Notes: generated from the sequence alone by a model not told the origin. DNA of 64,000 nucleotides from Mycolicibacterium komanii (GCF_001050035.1 NZ_CVTA01000015.1:1-64000), one strand, 5' to 3'. Numbered from the stretch's first letter, positions 44,953 to 58,707 are shown. Numbers and translations: made by a program.

Positions 44953-45475
44953 CGATGGTGATCGAGTCGACGACCACGGGGTCGGTCGGCCGGTCGCTGC
45001 GATCGGTCGCCGTCGTCGCGATGGCGTCGACCACCTTCTGCGACTCGGGGTCGACGACCTCGCCGAAGATGGTGTGCTTGCGGTTCAGGTGCGGGGTCTT
45101 GGTGACCGTGATGAAGAACTGCGAGCCGTTGGTGCCCGGCCCGGCGTTGGCCATCGCCAGCAGGTAGGGCCGGTCGAACTGCAACTCGGGATGGAATTCG
45201 TCCTCGAACTTGTACCCCGGTCCGCCGCGGCCGGTGCCGGTCGGGTCGCCGCCCTGGATCATGAATCCGTCGATGACGCGGTGGAAGACCACACCGTCGT
45301 AGAAGGGTCCGGACGTGCCGCCCGATGCGTTCTCGCCGCTGTAATCCTTGGTTCCCTGCGCCAGGCCGACGAAGTTGGCCACGGTCTTGGGCGCGTGATT
45401 ACCGAAGAGTGCGATCTTGATGTCGCCGCGGTTGGTGTGCAGGGTCGCGGTCGCTGTCTGAATGGGGCTCGTCAC
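44948..45475 (-). CDS. ppiA: Peptidyl-prolyl cis-trans isomerase (cyclophilin) PpiA
   Basis: A 175-aa cytosolic cyclophilin. Signature blocks: [73 protein letters not shown] (catalytic Arg in FHRV), [31 protein letters not shown]. No signal peptide. Orthologue of Rv0009. Divergent from the Rv0008c-like gene. Confidence 0.95.
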   Translation of the reverse strand: MTSPIQTATATLHTNRGDIKIALFGNHAPKTVANFVGLAQGTKDYSGENASGGTSGPFYDGVVFHRVIDGFMIQGGDPTGTGRGGPGYKFEDEFHPELQFDRPYLLAMANAGPGTNGSQFFITVTKTPHLNRKHTIFGEVVDPESQKVVDAIATTATDRSDRPTDPVVVDSITIA

Positions 45476-45581
45476 GGGATGTCAGTGTGCCACGCCGCCT
45501 TCGGAGCCCATCCGGCACCGTTGTGTTCGGCTAGATGGCAGGCTGTTGTGGTCGCACCCCGGCCGCGAGAAAGGTACGCCC

Positions 45582-46022
45582 ATGAGCGCTAAGACGGAGA
45601 TCCGGATGAGCCCCGCCCAGCGGTTGAGCCGCGGCCTGAAGTACACGGCGGTCGGGCCGGTCGACGTCACGCGCGGCGCTCTGGCCCTGGGGCTCAACGG
45701 TGCTCAGTCGTCGGCGTCGTGGGTGGGCGACCGATATCGGCGCGGCCGCATCAAGGCTCAGCTGCGCGAGGATCTGGCCGCCGCGCAACAAACAGTCGCC
45801 CAGGAGCTCGCCGCCGCGCAGGAGGCCGTCTCGCAGGCGCTGCAGGGCGCGGTGCCGGATCGCGCGTCGAAGTCCAAGCAGCGCGGGCGTCGGCTGGTGA
45901 TTGCCGCGGCCGGTGTCGTGGTGCTGGCCGGGGGAGCGGTGGCGTTCTCGATCGTGCGGCGGTCGACGCAACCGGAGCCCTCGCCGCTGCCGCCGAGTGT
46001 GGAAGTGTCGCCGAAACCCTGA
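45582..46022 (+). CDS. Rv0008c-like small membrane protein
   Basis: A 146-aa protein: polar N-terminus (MSAKTEIRMSPAQRLSRGLKYTAVGPVDVTRGALALGLNG), a helical Gln/Ala-rich coiled coil (AQLREDLAAAQQTVAQELAAAQEAVSQALQG), one transmembrane helix near the C-terminus (RLVIAAAGVVVLAGGAVAFSIV) and a Pro-rich tail. A C-terminally anchored mycobacterial protein whose function is unknown; length matches Rv0008c (145 aa). Ends 24 bases before the convergent tRNA-Ala. Confidence 0.85.
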   Translation: MSAKTEIRMSPAQRLSRGLKYTAVGPVDVTRGALALGLNGAQSSASWVGDRYRRGRIKAQLREDLAAAQQTVAQELAAAQEAVSQALQGAVPDRASKSKQRGRRLVIAAAGVVVLAGGAVAFSIVRRSTQPEPSPLPPSVEVSPKP

Positions 46023-46046
46023 GAGCTCAGGGCGGGGGAATGGGAG

Positions 46047-46119
46047 TGGAGCCTAGGAGAATCGAACTCCTGACATCTACCTTGCAAAGGTAGCGCTCTA
46101 CCAACTGAGCTAAGGCCCC
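46047..46119 (-). tRNA. alaT: tRNA-Ala (anticodon TGC)
   Basis: Minus-strand reading GGGGCCTTAGCTCAGTTGG..., anticodon arm CTACC-TTTGCAA-GGTAG (anticodon TGC), T-arm AGGAGTTCGATTCTCCT, acceptor 3' AGGCTCC, discriminator A. 73 bases, no encoded CCA. The same position as alaT in M. tuberculosis. Confidence 0.96.
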
Positions 46120-46238
46120 TGGTCCGCAGGCGGCGCGTCCGGCGCCACATGCCACACCTCGATGCCGTGGCGCGAGCGCCAGACGGCGACGGTGACTGCG
46201 GCGGCGATCGCCGTGGCGATCAACAGCACCCGCCTCAT
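46110..46238 (-). CDS. DLW-39-like small membrane protein between tRNA-Ile and tRNA-Ala
   Basis: A 42-codon ORF too short for most gene finders: MRRVLLIATAIAAAVTVAVW, then RSRHGIEVWHVAPDAPPADQ and GP. One N-terminal transmembrane helix and the Glu-Val-Trp-His-x-Ala-x-Asp patch match the DLW-39 family, short actinobacterial proteins always found between the Ile and Ala tRNA genes. Its stop codon (46110-46112) lies inside the 5' end of tRNA-Ala. Function unknown. Confidence 0.75.
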   Translation of the reverse strand: MRRVLLIATAIAAAVTVAVWRSRHGIEVWHVAPDAPPADQGP

Positions 46239-46254
46239 GGTGTGAACCTTTCCG

Positions 46255-46328
46255 TGGGGCTAGGAGGACTCGAACCTCCGACCTCTTCGTTATCAGCGAA
46301 GCGCTCTAACCGCCTGAGCTATAGCCCC
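46255..46328 (-). tRNA. ileT: tRNA-Ile (anticodon GAT)
   Basis: Minus-strand reading GGGGCTATAGCTCAGGCGG..., anticodon arm CTTCG-CTGATAA-CGAAG (anticodon GAT), T-arm GGAGGTTCGAGTCCTCC, acceptor 3' TAGCCCC, discriminator A. 74 bases. Confidence 0.96.
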
Positions 46329-46398
46329 GTACCGCCGTGCTGGCCGAGCGACGAGATTACCGCAATCGTGGGCTCCCGCCCAAACCGCGCTCTGCGCC

Positions 46399-47298
46399 TC
46401 AGTCCCGATCGGCGAGCGTCACTTCCACGCCGCCAACCAAGTCCGTGGTCAGGTTGTAGATGAACGCACCGATGGTGGCCATGGCCGTCAACAACACGAT
46501 GTTGACCAACCCGATCAACGTCGCGCCGCCGAAGATCGTCCCGCTCGACACCAACTCACCGCCGCCACCGCCGCCCGCGCTGGTGAGCAGGTCTCCGACG
46601 TTGCTGTTGAGCTTGCTCCACACACCCATCCCGCCGAGCACGAGATACAGGAACGCGACCGCGATCATCCACACGAAGAACAGGGCGACCGACAGCACCG
46701 CCGACACCTTCAACGTGCTCCACGGGTCGATGCGGCGGATCTGCATGCTGGCGCGCACCGGACCCTTGTGCCGGGTGCCGACCTGGATGCGGCCGCCCGA
46801 CGACGGCCGGCTGCCCGGCTCGGACGACGCGCGGTCCGCGGGTTTGCGCTGCTGCGGCCCGCGCGGCATCGGCCCGGACAGGTCCGGCAACTCGCTGGCG
46901 TAGGTCTCCTGGCGCGGCGCCTCCGGCGCCCCCCTGCGGGTCGGGACCTCCTCGGTAGGCGTGGCGCCCCCCGGGACGAACCGGTTGGCCCGCGCGCCGA
47001 CGTTGGGGGAGTTGTTGGGATTTCCCCGCTGGTCGTCGGCGGGCCGCTCGGCCGCGTGACCCTCGTCGGCCGGTCCCTCAGCACGCGGGCCCGGTCCGGG
47101 CGCGCGCCTCGGCGGCTCCGGCGGCCGTTGGCCCGGAGGTGCCGTGCGCGCCGCGGGGCCCCGCTGCCACGGCGGCACCTCGGCGCGGTCCGGAACCTCG
47201 GGCCGCGTACCGAGCGCGTCGTGGTTGCCCGCGGAGCCGTTGGCGCCGCCTGGTCCGTCGCCCGCGCGGGGGCGTCCCGGCTCGTTCGGTGAACTCAC
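46399..47298 (-). CDS. DUF3566 membrane protein (Rv0007-like)
   Basis: A 299-aa protein. The N-terminal ~175 residues are Pro/Gly/Arg-rich and disordered. The C-terminal DUF3566 domain starts [58 protein letters not shown] and ends in a second hydrophobic stretch ([32 protein letters not shown]). Two transmembrane helices flank an extracytoplasmic loop. GTG start 31 bases after gyrA. Orthologue of Rv0007; function unknown. Confidence 0.9.
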   Translation of the reverse strand: MSSPNEPGRPRAGDGPGGANGSAGNHDALGTRPEVPDRAEVPPWQRGPAARTAPPGQRPPEPPRRAPGPGPRAEGPADEGHAAERPADDQRGNPNNSPNVGARANRFVPGGATPTEEVPTRRGAPEAPRQETYASELPDLSGPMPRGPQQRKPADRASSEPGSRPSSGGRIQVGTRHKGPVRASMQIRRIDPWSTLKVSAVLSVALFFVWMIAVAFLYLVLGGMGVWSKLNSNVGDLLTSAGGGGGGELVSSGTIFGGATLIGLVNIVLLTAMATIGAFIYNLTTDLVGGVEVTLADRD

Positions 47299-47328
47299 CT
47301 ACGGCTCCTCACTGGTCCCGTCGCTGGG

Positions 47329-49836
47329 TCAGGCACCGGGGTCGGTGTTGACTTCGTCGGTGCTGTCGCCTTCCTCCGCGTTGCGCGCGACGGCTATCAG
47401 TGTTGTGCCCTCACCGAGGTTCATCAACCGGACACCCTTGGTCTGCCGCCCGGCCTTGCGAACCTGGCGAGCCGCGGTCCGGATGACGCCCCCACCCGAG
47501 GTGATGGCGTACAACTCCGTGTCGTCGTCGACGACCAACGCTCCCACAAGATTGCCACGGCGTTTGTCGAATTGGATCGTCAGGACCCCCTTGCCGCCGC
47601 GGCCCTGCACCGGGTACTCGTCGATCGCGGTGCGCTTGGCGTAGCCGCCGGACGTCGCGACCAGCAGGTACGTATCGGGCCGCACCACGTTCAGCGACAG
47701 CAGCGCGTCATCGGCGTTGAACCGCATGCCCTGCACACCGGAGGTCGCACGCCCCATCGGCCGCAGCGCCTCGTCGGTTGCCGAGAACCGGATCGACTGC
47801 CCCTTGGCCGAGACCAGCAGCAGGTCGTCGTCGGCCGAGCACAGCACCGCGCCGACGAGTTCGTCGCCGTCGCGCAGGTTGACCGCGACGATGCCGCCGG
47901 AGCGGTTGGAGTCGAAGTCGACCAGCCGGGACTTCTTGACCAGCCCGTTGCGGGTGGCCAGCACCAGGTACGGCGCGTCCTCGTAGCTCTTGATCTGGAT
48001 CACCTGCGCGATGCGCTCCTCGGGCTGGAACGCCAGCAGGTTCGCCACGTGCTGGCCGCGCGCGGTGCGCGACGCCTCGGGAAGGTCGTACGCCTTGGCG
48101 CGATAGACCCGGCCCTGGGTGGTGAAGAACAGGATCCAGTCGTGCGTCGAGCAGACGAAGAAGTGGTTGACGATGTCGTCCTGTTTGAGGCCGGCACCCT
48201 GCACACCCTTACCGCCGCGCTTTTGGCTGCGGTACAGGTCGGTCTTGGTGCGTTTGGCGTAGCCGGTCTCGGTGATCGTGACGACGACGTCCTCGCGGGC
48301 GATCAGGTCCTCGTCGGCAACCTCTCCGTCGGCGGCGACGATTCGGGTGCGACGGTCGTCGCCGTACTTGTCGACGATCTCCTTGAGCTCGTCGCGGACG
48401 ATCGCGCGCTGCCGTTCGGGCTTGGCCAGGATGTCTTCCAGATCAGCGATCTCGGCTTCGATCTTGGCCAGGTCGTCGACGATGCGCTGCCGTTCCAGGG
48501 CGGCCAGCCGGCGCAGCTGCATGTCCAGGATTGCCTGGGCCTGGATGTCGTCGATGTCGAGCAGCTCGATCAAGCCCTGCCGCGCCACGTCGACGGTCTC
48601 CGACGCCCGGATCAACGCGATCACCTCGTCGAGCGCGTCGAGCGCCTTGACCAGACCGCGCAGGATGTGGGCCCGTTCGTTGGCCTTGCGCAACCGGTAC
48701 CGGGTGCGCCGCACGATGACGTCGAGTTGATGGTTGACGTAATGGCGGATCAGCTGGTCGAGGCGCAACGTGCGCGGGACGCCGTCGACGATCGCCAGCA
48801 TGTTGGCCCCGAAGCTGGTCTGCAGCTGGGTGTGCTTGTAAAGGTTGTTGAGCACCACCTTGGCAACGGCATCACGCTTGAGCTCCACCACGATTCGCAG
48901 CCCGACGCGGTCGCTGGACTGGTCCTCGATGTTGGCGATGCCGTTGAGCTTGCCGTCGCGGACCTGCTCGGCGATCGAGGTGATGAAGTTGTCGTGGTTG
49001 ACCTGATACGGCAGCTCGGTGATGACGATGCCGGTGCGGCCGCGGTTGTCCTCCTCGATCTCCACCACGCCACGCATCCGGACCGATCCGCGGCCGGTGG
49101 TGTACATGTCGGCGATGCCTTGCGACCCGACGATCAAACCGTGCGTCGGAAAGTCAGGACCCTTGACGCGTTCGGTGACCGCGGTGAGCGTGGCCTCCTC
49201 GTCGGCGTCGTGGTTCTCCAGGCACCAGTACACCGCCTCGGCGAGTTCGCGCAGGTTGTGCGGCGGGATGTTCGTGGCCATCCCGACCGCGATGCCGCCC
49301 GATCCGTTGGCCAGCAGGTTCGGGAACCGGCTGGGCAGAACGGTGGGCTCCTGCACGCGCCCGTCGTAGTTCGGGATGAAATCGACTGTCTCCTCGTCGA
49401 TTTCGCGCAACATCTCCATGGCCAGCGGTGTCAACCGGGCCTCGGTGTACCGCATGGCGGCCGGCGGATCGTTGCCCGGCGAGCCGAAGTTGCCCTGCCC
49501 ATCGACCAGCGGGTAGCGCAGCGACCACGGCTGGGCCATCCGGACCAGGGTGTCGTAGATCGAGGCGTCGCCGTGGGGGTGGTAGTTACCCATCGTCTCG
49601 GCAACGGAGCGTGCGGATTTCGCGTGGCTGCGGTCGGGCCGGAAGCCGGAGTCGAACATCGCGTAGAGCACGCGGCGGTGCACGGGCTTGAGGCCGTCGC
49701 GCACCTCGGGCAGCGCGCGCCCGACGATCACGCTCATCGCGTAGTCGATGTAGCTGCGCTGCATCTCCTGCTGGATGTCGACCGGTTCGATGCGGTCGCC
49801 TGCTTCGTCGCCCGGCGGCAACGTGGTGTCAGTCAT
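47329..49836 (-). CDS. gyrA: DNA gyrase subunit A
   Basis: An 835-aa topoisomerase II A subunit. Breakage-reunion domain with catalytic Tyr130 ([12 protein letters not shown]) and the quinolone region [19 protein letters not shown], where Ala91, Ser92 and Asp95 are the wild-type-like residues (numbering here is +1 against M. tuberculosis). C-terminal six-bladed pinwheel with the GyrA box QKRGGKG and RGGKGV repeats. No intein at the GyrA site. Starts 31 bases after gyrB. Confidence 0.98.
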   Translation of the reverse strand: MTDTTLPPGDEAGDRIEPVDIQQEMQRSYIDYAMSVIVGRALPEVRDGLKPVHRRVLYAMFDSGFRPDRSHAKSARSVAETMGNYHPHGDASIYDTLVRMAQPWSLRYPLVDGQGNFGSPGNDPPAAMRYTEARLTPLAMEMLREIDEETVDFIPNYDGRVQEPTVLPSRFPNLLANGSGGIAVGMATNIPPHNLRELAEAVYWCLENHDADEEATLTAVTERVKGPDFPTHGLIVGSQGIADMYTTGRGSVRMRGVVEIEEDNRGRTGIVITELPYQVNHDNFITSIAEQVRDGKLNGIANIEDQSSDRVGLRIVVELKRDAVAKVVLNNLYKHTQLQTSFGANMLAIVDGVPRTLRLDQLIRHYVNHQLDVIVRRTRYRLRKANERAHILRGLVKALDALDEVIALIRASETVDVARQGLIELLDIDDIQAQAILDMQLRRLAALERQRIVDDLAKIEAEIADLEDILAKPERQRAIVRDELKEIVDKYGDDRRTRIVAADGEVADEDLIAREDVVVTITETGYAKRTKTDLYRSQKRGGKGVQGAGLKQDDIVNHFFVCSTHDWILFFTTQGRVYRAKAYDLPEASRTARGQHVANLLAFQPEERIAQVIQIKSYEDAPYLVLATRNGLVKKSRLVDFDSNRSGGIVAVNLRDGDELVGAVLCSADDDLLLVSAKGQSIRFSATDEALRPMGRATSGVQGMRFNADDALLSLNVVRPDTYLLVATSGGYAKRTAIDEYPVQGRGGKGVLTIQFDKRRGNLVGALVVDDDTELYAITSGGGVIRTAARQVRKAGRQTKGVRLMNLGEGTTLIAVARNAEEGDSTDEVNTDPGA

Positions 49837-49867
49837 TATCTGCCTTCGGCTCTAGAGGAACTTCGCC

Positions 49868-51982
<2,115 letters not shown>

Positions 51983-52125
51983 CTACCGGGAGAGTCAGAC
52001 AGGACCGACTCTGAGGCGGCGTTTCTGCACACCTATTTGCGCCGTCTGGGGAATTTCTCGATCCAGGGTGCCTCAAGACGCTTGAGAACTAAGATCGCCG
52101 CGTCCTCGCGGCTTTCAGCCGACCG

Positions 52126-52683
52126 CTATCCGTACGTGTCCCGGGGGCCTCGGCCGGCGACGTGGTAGCGCCCCTTTCGCCACGACGGGCCCACCGGTCC
52201 GACGATCTTCAGTGACTTCACGACGCCGTCACCCACCGCGTCGGCGATCTTGGCCAGCACCTGCGCCTGGACCATCCGCAGCTGGGTGGCCCAGGCGGTG
52301 GACTCCGCCGAAATGGTCAAGACGCCCTCGTTGAGTGAAGTCGGTGTCGCGTGCGCGGCGATCCCTTCGCCGACGACGGCGACCCATCGGCCGAACACCG
52401 CGCCCTCGGCGACGCGGCCCGACCATCCGCGGCTGCGAGCCACCTCGCCGGCCGCCGACCCCAGCGGTTGCGGATCGCGCGCGTCGGGGCCGGGGCCCGA
52501 CCACCGACGGCGGGTGTTGCCGGCGATCTTTCGGGGTGCCGCGCCGCGTCGACCGCGTCCGATGTCCTTGCCCTGGCTGCGCGCCGCACCGCGCGCCTCC
52601 TCGAGCGTGCGCCGCACCAGGTCCATTCCGCGCAGGTGAGCGAGGTGCTCCGGCGGGCCGGTCTGGTCGTCCGACGATGTCAT
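52126..52683 (-). CDS. dciA: DUF721 (DciA-like) protein
   Basis: A 185-aa basic protein. N-terminus [27 protein letters not shown], a linker ([34 protein letters not shown]), and the DUF721 core [49 protein letters not shown]. Proteins of this family (DciA) load or interact with the replicative helicase in bacteria without DnaC; mycobacterial Rv0004 is the orthologue. Start ATG overlaps the recF stop. Confidence 0.88.
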   Translation of the reverse strand: MTSSDDQTGPPEHLAHLRGMDLVRRTLEEARGAARSQGKDIGRGRRGAAPRKIAGNTRRRWSGPGPDARDPQPLGSAAGEVARSRGWSGRVAEGAVFGRWVAVVGEGIAAHATPTSLNEGVLTISAESTAWATQLRMVQAQVLAKIADAVGDGVVKSLKIVGPVGPSWRKGRYHVAGRGPRDTYG

Positions 52684-53840
52684 ATCTCCACCGCCGAGAC
52701 TCGACCCGAGTCGTCGTCGCGCATCGTGACCCCGATCCTGTGCGCGTCCCAGTCCGTCGGGATGTCCTCGGCCACCGCCGCCGTCACCAACACCTGTTCG
52801 GCCGACGCCGCGACGGCGGCCAGCGCCTGCCTGCGCGCCTTGTCCAACTCCGCGAAAACGTCGTCGAGCAACAACACCGGATCGCCTCCCTCAGCGCGAA
52901 GCAGCTCGTAGGCGGCCAACCTCAGCGACAGCGCCATCGACCACGATTCTCCGTGGCTGGCAAAGCCTTTCGCGATCTGGTCACCGAGCCGTAGCTCGAG
53001 GTCGTCGCGGTGCGGGCCCACCAGGCAGACGCCGCGTTCGAGTTCGGCGTCGCGGCGGCGCGCCAGTGCGTCGAGCAGAGCCGCCTCGAACACTTCCGCG
53101 TCGGCGGTGCCCGCCGCCGCTTCGGCTTCCACCACATCCACACCGCTGCGGTATCGGATGGCTGCGGGCCGCGACGACGGCGCCAGGAGCTGGTGTGCCT
53201 TCTCCACCTCCGGCGCGAGCTGGTTGACCAGGTCGACCCGGGCGGCTATCAGTTTGGCACCCTTCTCTGCGAGGTGGCCGTCCCACACATCGAGCGTGTC
53301 GAAAACGCTTCTGTCACCGCGGAATCGAGCTCCGGACGCCGTTTTCAGCAGCGCGGTCCGCTGACGCAGCACCTTCTCGTAATCGGCGCGGATCGCGGCC
53401 ACCTGCGGGCGCCGCGTGGTAGCGAGCTCATCGAGATAGCGACGCCGCTCACCCGGGTCACCGCGCACCAGGGCGAGATCCTCGGGAGCGAACAGTACGG
53501 CCCGCAGCACGCCGAGAATCTCCCGCGCGGACCGGACGGGGGAGCGGTTGATCCGTGCCTTGTTCGCGCGCCCGGCGGTGATCTCCAGGTCGACGGCCAG
53601 TTCGCGACCCTCGTTGACAACGATCGTCGACACCACCGCGCGTTCGGCGCCGGTCCGGATCAAGGGCGCGTCGGCAGCCACTCGGTGTGATCCGAGTGTG
53701 GATGAATACCACAGCGCCTCAACGATATTCGTCTTACCGAAGCCGTTCGGACCGACAAACACCGTACGCCCCGGCTCCAGCTCCAGCTCGACGCGCGGCC
53801 ACGATCGGAAGTCGGTCAACGCCAAACGGCGGACATACAC
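52680..53840 (-). CDS. recF: Recombination mediator RecF
   Basis: A 386-aa SMC-like ATPase. Walker [17 protein letters not shown] at ~28-42, ABC signature region [18 protein letters not shown], Walker [20 protein letters not shown]. It assists RecA loading on gapped DNA. The GTG at 53840 ([14 protein letters not shown]) gives the family length (385 aa in M. tuberculosis); the longer open frame upstream is shadow of gnd. Overlaps the DUF721 start. Confidence 0.95.
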   Translation of the reverse strand: MYVRRLALTDFRSWPRVELELEPGRTVFVGPNGFGKTNIVEALWYSSTLGSHRVAADAPLIRTGAERAVVSTIVVNEGRELAVDLEITAGRANKARINRSPVRSAREILGVLRAVLFAPEDLALVRGDPGERRRYLDELATTRRPQVAAIRADYEKVLRQRTALLKTASGARFRGDRSVFDTLDVWDGHLAEKGAKLIAARVDLVNQLAPEVEKAHQLLAPSSRPAAIRYRSGVDVVEAEAAAGTADAEVFEAALLDALARRRDAELERGVCLVGPHRDDLELRLGDQIAKGFASHGESWSMALSLRLAAYELLRAEGGDPVLLLDDVFAELDKARRQALAAVAASAEQVLVTAAVAEDIPTDWDAHRIGVTMRDDDSGRVSAVEI

Positions 53841-53851
53841 TGCGCAGCCGC

Positions 53852-54745
53852 CTACCCGGACTCGCTGATCCGCTTGACCGCGTGCCCGCCGAACTGGTTC
53901 CGCAATGCCGAGACCGCCTTCATCGACGGCGAATCCTCCTGCCGCGAAGCGAACCGCGCGAACAGCGACGCCGCGATCACCGGCATCGGCACCCGATGGC
54001 TGATCGCTTCCTCGACGGTCCACCGGCCCTCGCCGGAATCCTCGGTGTAGCCACTGATTTCGCCGAACTCCGGATCTTCCTTGAGCGCCTTGGCCAGCAG
54101 CTGCTGCAGCCACGACCGCACGACGGTGCCGTTGGTCCAGGCCTGGATGACCGCCTGGGTGTCGGTGATGAGTTCTTCGGCGGCCAGCAGCTCGTAACCC
54201 TCGGCGTAGGCCATCATCAAGCCGTATTCGATGCCGTTGTGCACCATCTTCGCGTAGTGCCCGGCACCGACCGGGCCGGCGTGTACGAATCCGTCCTCCC
54301 GCGGCCCCGGCGGACGCAAGGTGTCGAAGATCGGCATCGCACGTTCGACATCGGTGTCGCTGCCGCCGACCATCAGGCCGTAGCCTTCCTTCAGCCCCCA
54401 CACGCCACCGGAGACCCCGGCATCGATGAACGCGATTCCTTTGTCACCCAACAGTTTCGCGTGCGGCGCATCCTCGGTGTAGCGGGAGTTACCGCCGTCG
54501 ATGACGAGATCCCCCTCGTTGAGCACGTCCGCGAGCGAGTTGATGGTGTCATGGGTGATCGGCCCCGACGGGACCATGACCCACACCACCCGCGGTGTCT
54601 CGAGGGAATCGGCCAGGGCCGCGAGCGTCGGAACGTCGGTGACTTCGGGCCTGGGGTCGTAGCCGACCACCTCGTGGCCCCCCTCGCGCAGGCGTTCGCG
54701 CATGTTGAAGCCCATTTTGCCGAGACCGACCAGACCGAGTTGCAT
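53852..54745 (-). CDS. gnd: 6-phosphogluconate dehydrogenase, short (decarboxylating) form
   Basis: A 297-aa NAD(P)-binding enzyme: N-terminal [12 protein letters not shown]ossmann motif, [42 protein letters not shown], catalytic Lys/His/Asn region [18 protein letters not shown]. It is the short-chain, NAD-preferring type of the family. It converts 6-phosphogluconate to ribulose-5-phosphate. Its position between dnaN and recF is typical of fast-growing mycobacteria. Confidence 0.93.
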   Translation of the reverse strand: MQLGLVGLGKMGFNMRERLREGGHEVVGYDPRPEVTDVPTLAALADSLETPRVVWVMVPSGPITHDTINSLADVLNEGDLVIDGGNSRYTEDAPHAKLLGDKGIAFIDAGVSGGVWGLKEGYGLMVGGSDTDVERAMPIFDTLRPPGPREDGFVHAGPVGAGHYAKMVHNGIEYGLMMAYAEGYELLAAEELITDTQAVIQAWTNGTVVRSWLQQLLAKALKEDPEFGEISGYTEDSGEGRWTVEEAISHRVPMPVIAASLFARFASRQEDSPSMKAVSALRNQFGGHAVKRISESG

Positions 54746-54773
54746 CTGCGCCCCTTTCGTGGCGTCGGGCCGG

Positions 54774-55973
54774 TCAGCCTGGGAGCCGCACCGGCATCAA
54801 CAGGTAGACGTAATCGGTCTGCTGGGCGGGGAACGGGCCCGCCGCACCGACGGTTGCGTCGTCGTCACTGGCCGGGCGCAACACTGCGGGCCGACTCGGA
54901 GTCGTGAAACCGAACGTGACCCGCTCCGAATGCAGCGAGCTCAAACCGTCGGTCAGATACGTGGGATTGAACGCGATGGTGAGTGGGTCCCCGGCGAAGC
55001 TGACCGGGAGATCCTCCTCCGCGCGGCCCACGTCGTCGGCGCCCGCGGACAGATGCAGCGAGTCCTCCGAGAACTCCATGCGCACCTGCGCGCCGCGGTC
55101 GGCCACCAGTGCCACACGTTTGATGGCCTCGGTGAGTTCACCGACCCCGATGGTCGCCATCGCGGTGTGCTCGGTGGGCAGCAGCTGGCGGAACTTCGGG
55201 AACTCGGCATCCAGCAGACGCGTGGTGCTGCGTTTGCCGCCGCTGCTGATCCCGAGCAGCCCCTCCTTGCCGACCGCCGACCCGGCGCCCAGCGACAGGT
55301 GAACATCGCCGCCGTCGGCGCCGGCCTTGGCCGCTTCCGACAACGTCTTGGCCGGCACCAGGACGGCGGCCTCCAGATCAGCGCCCGCCGTGGACCAGGT
55401 GAGTTCGCGCACCGCCAGACGGAACCGGTCGGTCGCCGCCAAAACCACCTTCTCCCCGGCGATTTCGACCCGAATACCGGTCAGCATCGGCAACGTGTCG
55501 TCGCGGCCGGCGGCGATCGCCACCTGGCCGATGGCCTCGGCGAACAACTCGGCGGAGACCACGCCGGTCTCCTCGGGCAGCGCGGGCAGGGTCGGGTAAT
55601 CCTCGACGGCCATGGTCGGCAGCGAGAACCGCGAACTGCCACACGTCAGCGACACCCGGGTGCCGTCGACACTCACGTCGATCGGCTTGGCGGGTAGCGC
55701 CCGGGTGATGTCGGACAGCAGCCGACCGGATACCAAAACGCTGCCGGGTGAAGCGATCTCGGCCGGTACCCGAACCTCGGCGGACACCTCGTAGTCGAAT
55801 CCCGAGATCGTCAGGCCGTCCTCGGAGCCGGTCAGCAAGACGCCGGCGAGCACCGGAACCGTCGGGCGAGTGGGCAGGTTGCGGGCCACCCATGCCACGG
55901 CTTCGGCGAAGTCCTCTCGTACCAGGCGGAACTTCAGATCGGTGACACCAACCGTTGTCGTCGCCACGTCCAT
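54774..55973 (-). CDS. dnaN: DNA polymerase III beta subunit (sliding clamp)
   Basis: A 399-aa protein of three clamp domains: [36 protein letters not shown] (start), ...[45 protein letters not shown] (middle), and a C-terminus with [11 protein letters not shown] that closes the ring and binds partner peptides. ATG at 55973. First gene downstream of oriC on the minus strand. Confidence 0.97.
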   Translation of the reverse strand: MDVATTTVGVTDLKFRLVREDFAEAVAWVARNLPTRPTVPVLAGVLLTGSEDGLTISGFDYEVSAEVRVPAEIASPGSVLVSGRLLSDITRALPAKPIDVSVDGTRVSLTCGSSRFSLPTMAVEDYPTLPALPEETGVVSAELFAEAIGQVAIAAGRDDTLPMLTGIRVEIAGEKVVLAATDRFRLAVRELTWSTAGADLEAAVLVPAKTLSEAAKAGADGGDVHLSLGAGSAVGKEGLLGISSGGKRSTTRLLDAEFPKFRQLLPTEHTAMATIGVGELTEAIKRVALVADRGAQVRMEFSEDSLHLSAGADDVGRAEEDLPVSFAGDPLTIAFNPTYLTDGLSSLHSERVTFGFTTPSRPAVLRPASDDDATVGAAGPFPAQQTDYVYLLMPVRLPG

Positions 55974-56524
55974 AGGGTCCCTTCGGTCACAATCACGACA
56001 AGCCTCAAGCAGCGGTTTCTCGGTGTCTCACCACGCGTCCGACCGATGCGTCCCCGACGACCGTAACGGCTGTGATGAATCACCGTAGAGCTTTCCGCCC
56101 CAACTTGAAAGCTAATCGATCGGGGCGACATCGACGGCGTCCGGTGGGTCGAACATCCGCCGGATCCGTGCTTCCCCAACCGCCTTCTTCGAAGGAGATT
56201 CTTTGGAGATATTCAAGCAACAGTATTAGGTCCTGTGGATGCTGGGGATGAATACATGTCGGCGCTGCTTACGGCCGTATGGGGCTGTGAGGTAGCTGTG
56301 GATGAACGCCAGGCGTGGAAGGACAAACTGTGGAGTCGCTGCCGGTTGTGTAGGGATCGGCTGGTAGTTCATCGGTTGATCCCAAGTTCTCCACACCGGT
56401 GTGCACAACCGGACGCTGTGACTGGTGTTGCCGGCGGTGCAGAAGATTTTTCGAAAAAAGTTGTCGGCACGCCCGCGTGAGGGCGCGATCGAGCCCGAGG
56501 AGAAGAACACAGAAGCGATGTGAG
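55974..56524. other. oriC: oriC: dnaA-dnaN intergenic replication origin
   Basis: 551 non-coding bases between dnaA and dnaN, the location of the functional mycobacterial origin. DnaA-box-like 9-mers: TGTGGATGC 56235, TGTGGATGA 56297, TGTGGAGTC 56329, TTCTCCACA 56388, TGTGCACAA 56400 (each 1-3 mismatches from TTGTCCACA or its complement). Two AT-rich patches, 56206-56230 and 56442-56464 (with ATTTTTCGAAAAAA), could be unwinding elements. No ORF is supported here. Confidence 0.88.
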
Positions 56525-58009
56525 TCAGCGCTTGGAGCGCTGACGGATCCGTGTCGTGAGTTCCTTGACGTGATCGAAGACCTCACGGCGCTCGGCCATT
56601 TCGCCGCGAATCTTCTTCTCCGCGTACATCACGGTGGTGTGGTCACGGCCGAACGCCTGGCCGATCTTCGGCAGCGACAGGTCGGTGAGTTCCCGGCACA
56701 GATACATGGCGATCTGTCGCGACTGCGCCAGCGCACGGGTCTTACCGGGTCCGCGTAACTCCTCGACCGTGGTCTCGAAGTACTCGGCGGTGGCCGCCAT
56801 GATCGTCGCGGTGCTGATCTGCATGGTGCTGGCGTCGGAGATGAGATCCCGCAGCACGATCTCGGCGAGCGACTTGTCGATCGCGGTCTTGTTCAGCGAG
56901 GCGAACGCCGTGACGCGGATGAGGGCGCCTTCGAGTTCGCGGATGTTGCGCTCGATGCTGCTGGCGATGAGTTCGAGAACGTCGTCCGGAACATCGAGTC
57001 GGTCCATCTGCGCCTTCTTACGCAGAATGGCGATCCGGGTCTCCAGTTCCGGCGGCTGTACGTCGGTGATCAGTCCCCATTCGAAGCGGGTGCGCAGCCG
57101 GTCCTCGAGGGTGGCCAGCTGTTTGGGCGGCCGATCTGAGGAGATGACGATCTGCTTGTTCGCGTTGTGCAGGGTGTTGAAGGTGTGGAAGAACTCCTCC
57201 TGGATACCTTCCTTGCCCTCGATGAACTGGATGTCGTCCACCAGCAACACATCGATGTCGCGGTAGCTGCGCTTGAACGACGCCTTGCGGTCGTCGCGCA
57301 GCGAGTTGATGAAGTCGTTGGTGAATTCCTCGGTCGAGACGTACTTGACGCGCATGCCGGGAAAGAGTCGCTGTGCATAGTTTCCCGCGGCGTGCAGGAG
57401 ATGCGTCTTGCCGAGGCCGGACTCGCCCCAGATGAACAGTGGGTTGTACGCCCGCGCCGGCGCTTCGGCAATGGCCAGCGTGGCAGCGTGGGCAAACCTG
57501 TTCGAGGCCCCGATGACGAACGTGTCGAAGGTGTAGCGGCGGTTCAGGTTGACCGCCGTGGCGTCGTCGGCGAGCGTGTTCGGCGGCCGGCTGGTGAAGT
57601 AGGTCGGCCAACTCTCCTCGGCGCTGGCGCGGGCCTCGAGATCCTCGTCGACTTCGTCGGGTTCAGTGACCGTCGACAACCCGTTGAGCGGAGTGTCGGC
57701 GTCATCGGGGCCCGGATCGGCGATTCGTACCCCGAGTTCGACGCGCTGTCCGAGCTGGCGGCTCAAGGCCGTGATGATCGGTTCGCGCAGGTGGCGTTCG
57801 ATCTCGTTCTGGACGAACGGAGTGGGTACCGACAGCAGGGCAAAGCCTTCGGTGATGACAAGGGGTTTGACCAGCTTCAACCAGGCTCTTTGCTGTGGCG
57901 TGAGGACCGGGCCGGCGAAGTCGTCGCCTCCGGTGCCGGGGCTGCCGTTGAGTTCGGCGACCACCGTGTTCCACACGGCTACGAAAGGGGGATCGGGGTC
58001 AGCTGTCAA
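56525..58009 (-). CDS. dnaA: Chromosomal replication initiator DnaA
   Basis: A 494-aa initiator. Domain I: ~1-85 ([13 protein letters not shown]...[23 protein letters not shown]). Domain II: acidic linker. Domain III AAA+: [18 protein letters not shown], Walker [17 protein letters not shown], Walker [15 protein letters not shown], sensor region [16 protein letters not shown]. Domain IV: DNA-binding [25 protein letters not shown]. The start is TTG, as in M. tuberculosis dnaA. It is the leftward gene at oriC. Confidence 0.97.
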   Translation of the reverse strand: MTADPDPPFVAVWNTVVAELNGSPGTGGDDFAGPVLTPQQRAWLKLVKPLVITEGFALLSVPTPFVQNEIERHLREPIITALSRQLGQRVELGVRIADPGPDDADTPLNGLSTVTEPDEVDEDLEARASAEESWPTYFTSRPPNTLADDATAVNLNRRYTFDTFVIGASNRFAHAATLAIAEAPARAYNPLFIWGESGLGKTHLLHAAGNYAQRLFPGMRVKYVSTEEFTNDFINSLRDDRKASFKRSYRDIDVLLVDDIQFIEGKEGIQEEFFHTFNTLHNANKQIVISSDRPPKQLATLEDRLRTRFEWGLITDVQPPELETRIAILRKKAQMDRLDVPDDVLELIASSIERNIRELEGALIRVTAFASLNKTAIDKSLAEIVLRDLISDASTMQISTATIMAATAEYFETTVEELRGPGKTRALAQSRQIAMYLCRELTDLSLPKIGQAFGRDHTTVMYAEKKIRGEMAERREVFDHVKELTTRIRQRSKR

Positions 58010-58563
58010 CGACGACTACCCCCTTGCGGTCTGTCCAGAGACGACCAAAAGGAACGATGACGATCTGTCCACAAAGTTATCCACAGGCTGTGGAGACTGG
58101 ACGGTCGTCGTCGTTCTGTTTTACACCGGCGGAGACGCCGCGGGCCGGGGCTCATCACAGATGCGAGACATCCTGTGGGCTCACGACTGGTCGGGCGTCC
58201 TCGCTTCGTTGTCCGTCGCCGTTTCGTTATCGAATCGGCATTGGCAGAAGCTAACAGTTTTCTTCGCGGGTGCCAACCGTTCTGCAACATTGTGTGGACG
58301 GATATTCCCGGTCGTTGGTCGGCGGTGACAGGTGTTGCAAATGTGGCTGTCCCCACTGTCATTCGGCCAGGTTTGACCCAGCGAAATCTGCTCAGTACCC
58401 TCGAACAGTCGCCCGTACGAGGCGATACGGCTGCGACCCGGGCATCGACCGGGGACCGCGCCGGCTAGCAAGATGGACGAGCTTACCAACGGCAACTGCG
58501 TCCAAACCGATTCGTACGTCGTCGGTGGGGGATGCGGGTGCCAGACGCAACAAGGAGACAGCC
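58010..58563. promoter_or_regulatory. dnaA-rpmH intergenic promoter region with DnaA boxes
   Basis: 554 bases without a supported gene, holding the divergent dnaA and rpmH promoters. CTGTCCACA (58065) and an exact TTATCCACA (58077) are 3 bases apart, followed by TGTGGAGAC (58089); a further TGTGGACGG lies at 58293. This cluster ~60-90 bases upstream of the dnaA TTG fits dnaA autoregulation; a contribution to origin function is also possible. An rpmH ribosome site (AAGGAGA) precedes the GTG at 58564. Confidence 0.75.
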
Positions 58564-58707
58564 GTGGCCAAGGGCAAGCGGACCTTCCAGCCGAACAACC
58601 GGCGCCGGGCGCGCGTGCATGGCTTCCGGCTGCGGATGCGCACCCGGGCAGGCCGGGCGATCGTCGCGAACCGACGCGGCAAGGGTCGGCGCAAGCTGAC
58701 CGCGTGA
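58564..58707 (+). CDS. rpmH: Ribosomal protein L34
   Basis: A 47-aa very basic protein, the complete bL34: [49 protein letters not shown] start with AAGGAGA upstream. First gene of the rpmH-rnpA-yidD-yidC-jag operon. Confidence 0.97.
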   Translation: MAKGKRTFQPNNRRRARVHGFRLRMRTRAGRAIVANRRGKGRRKLTA

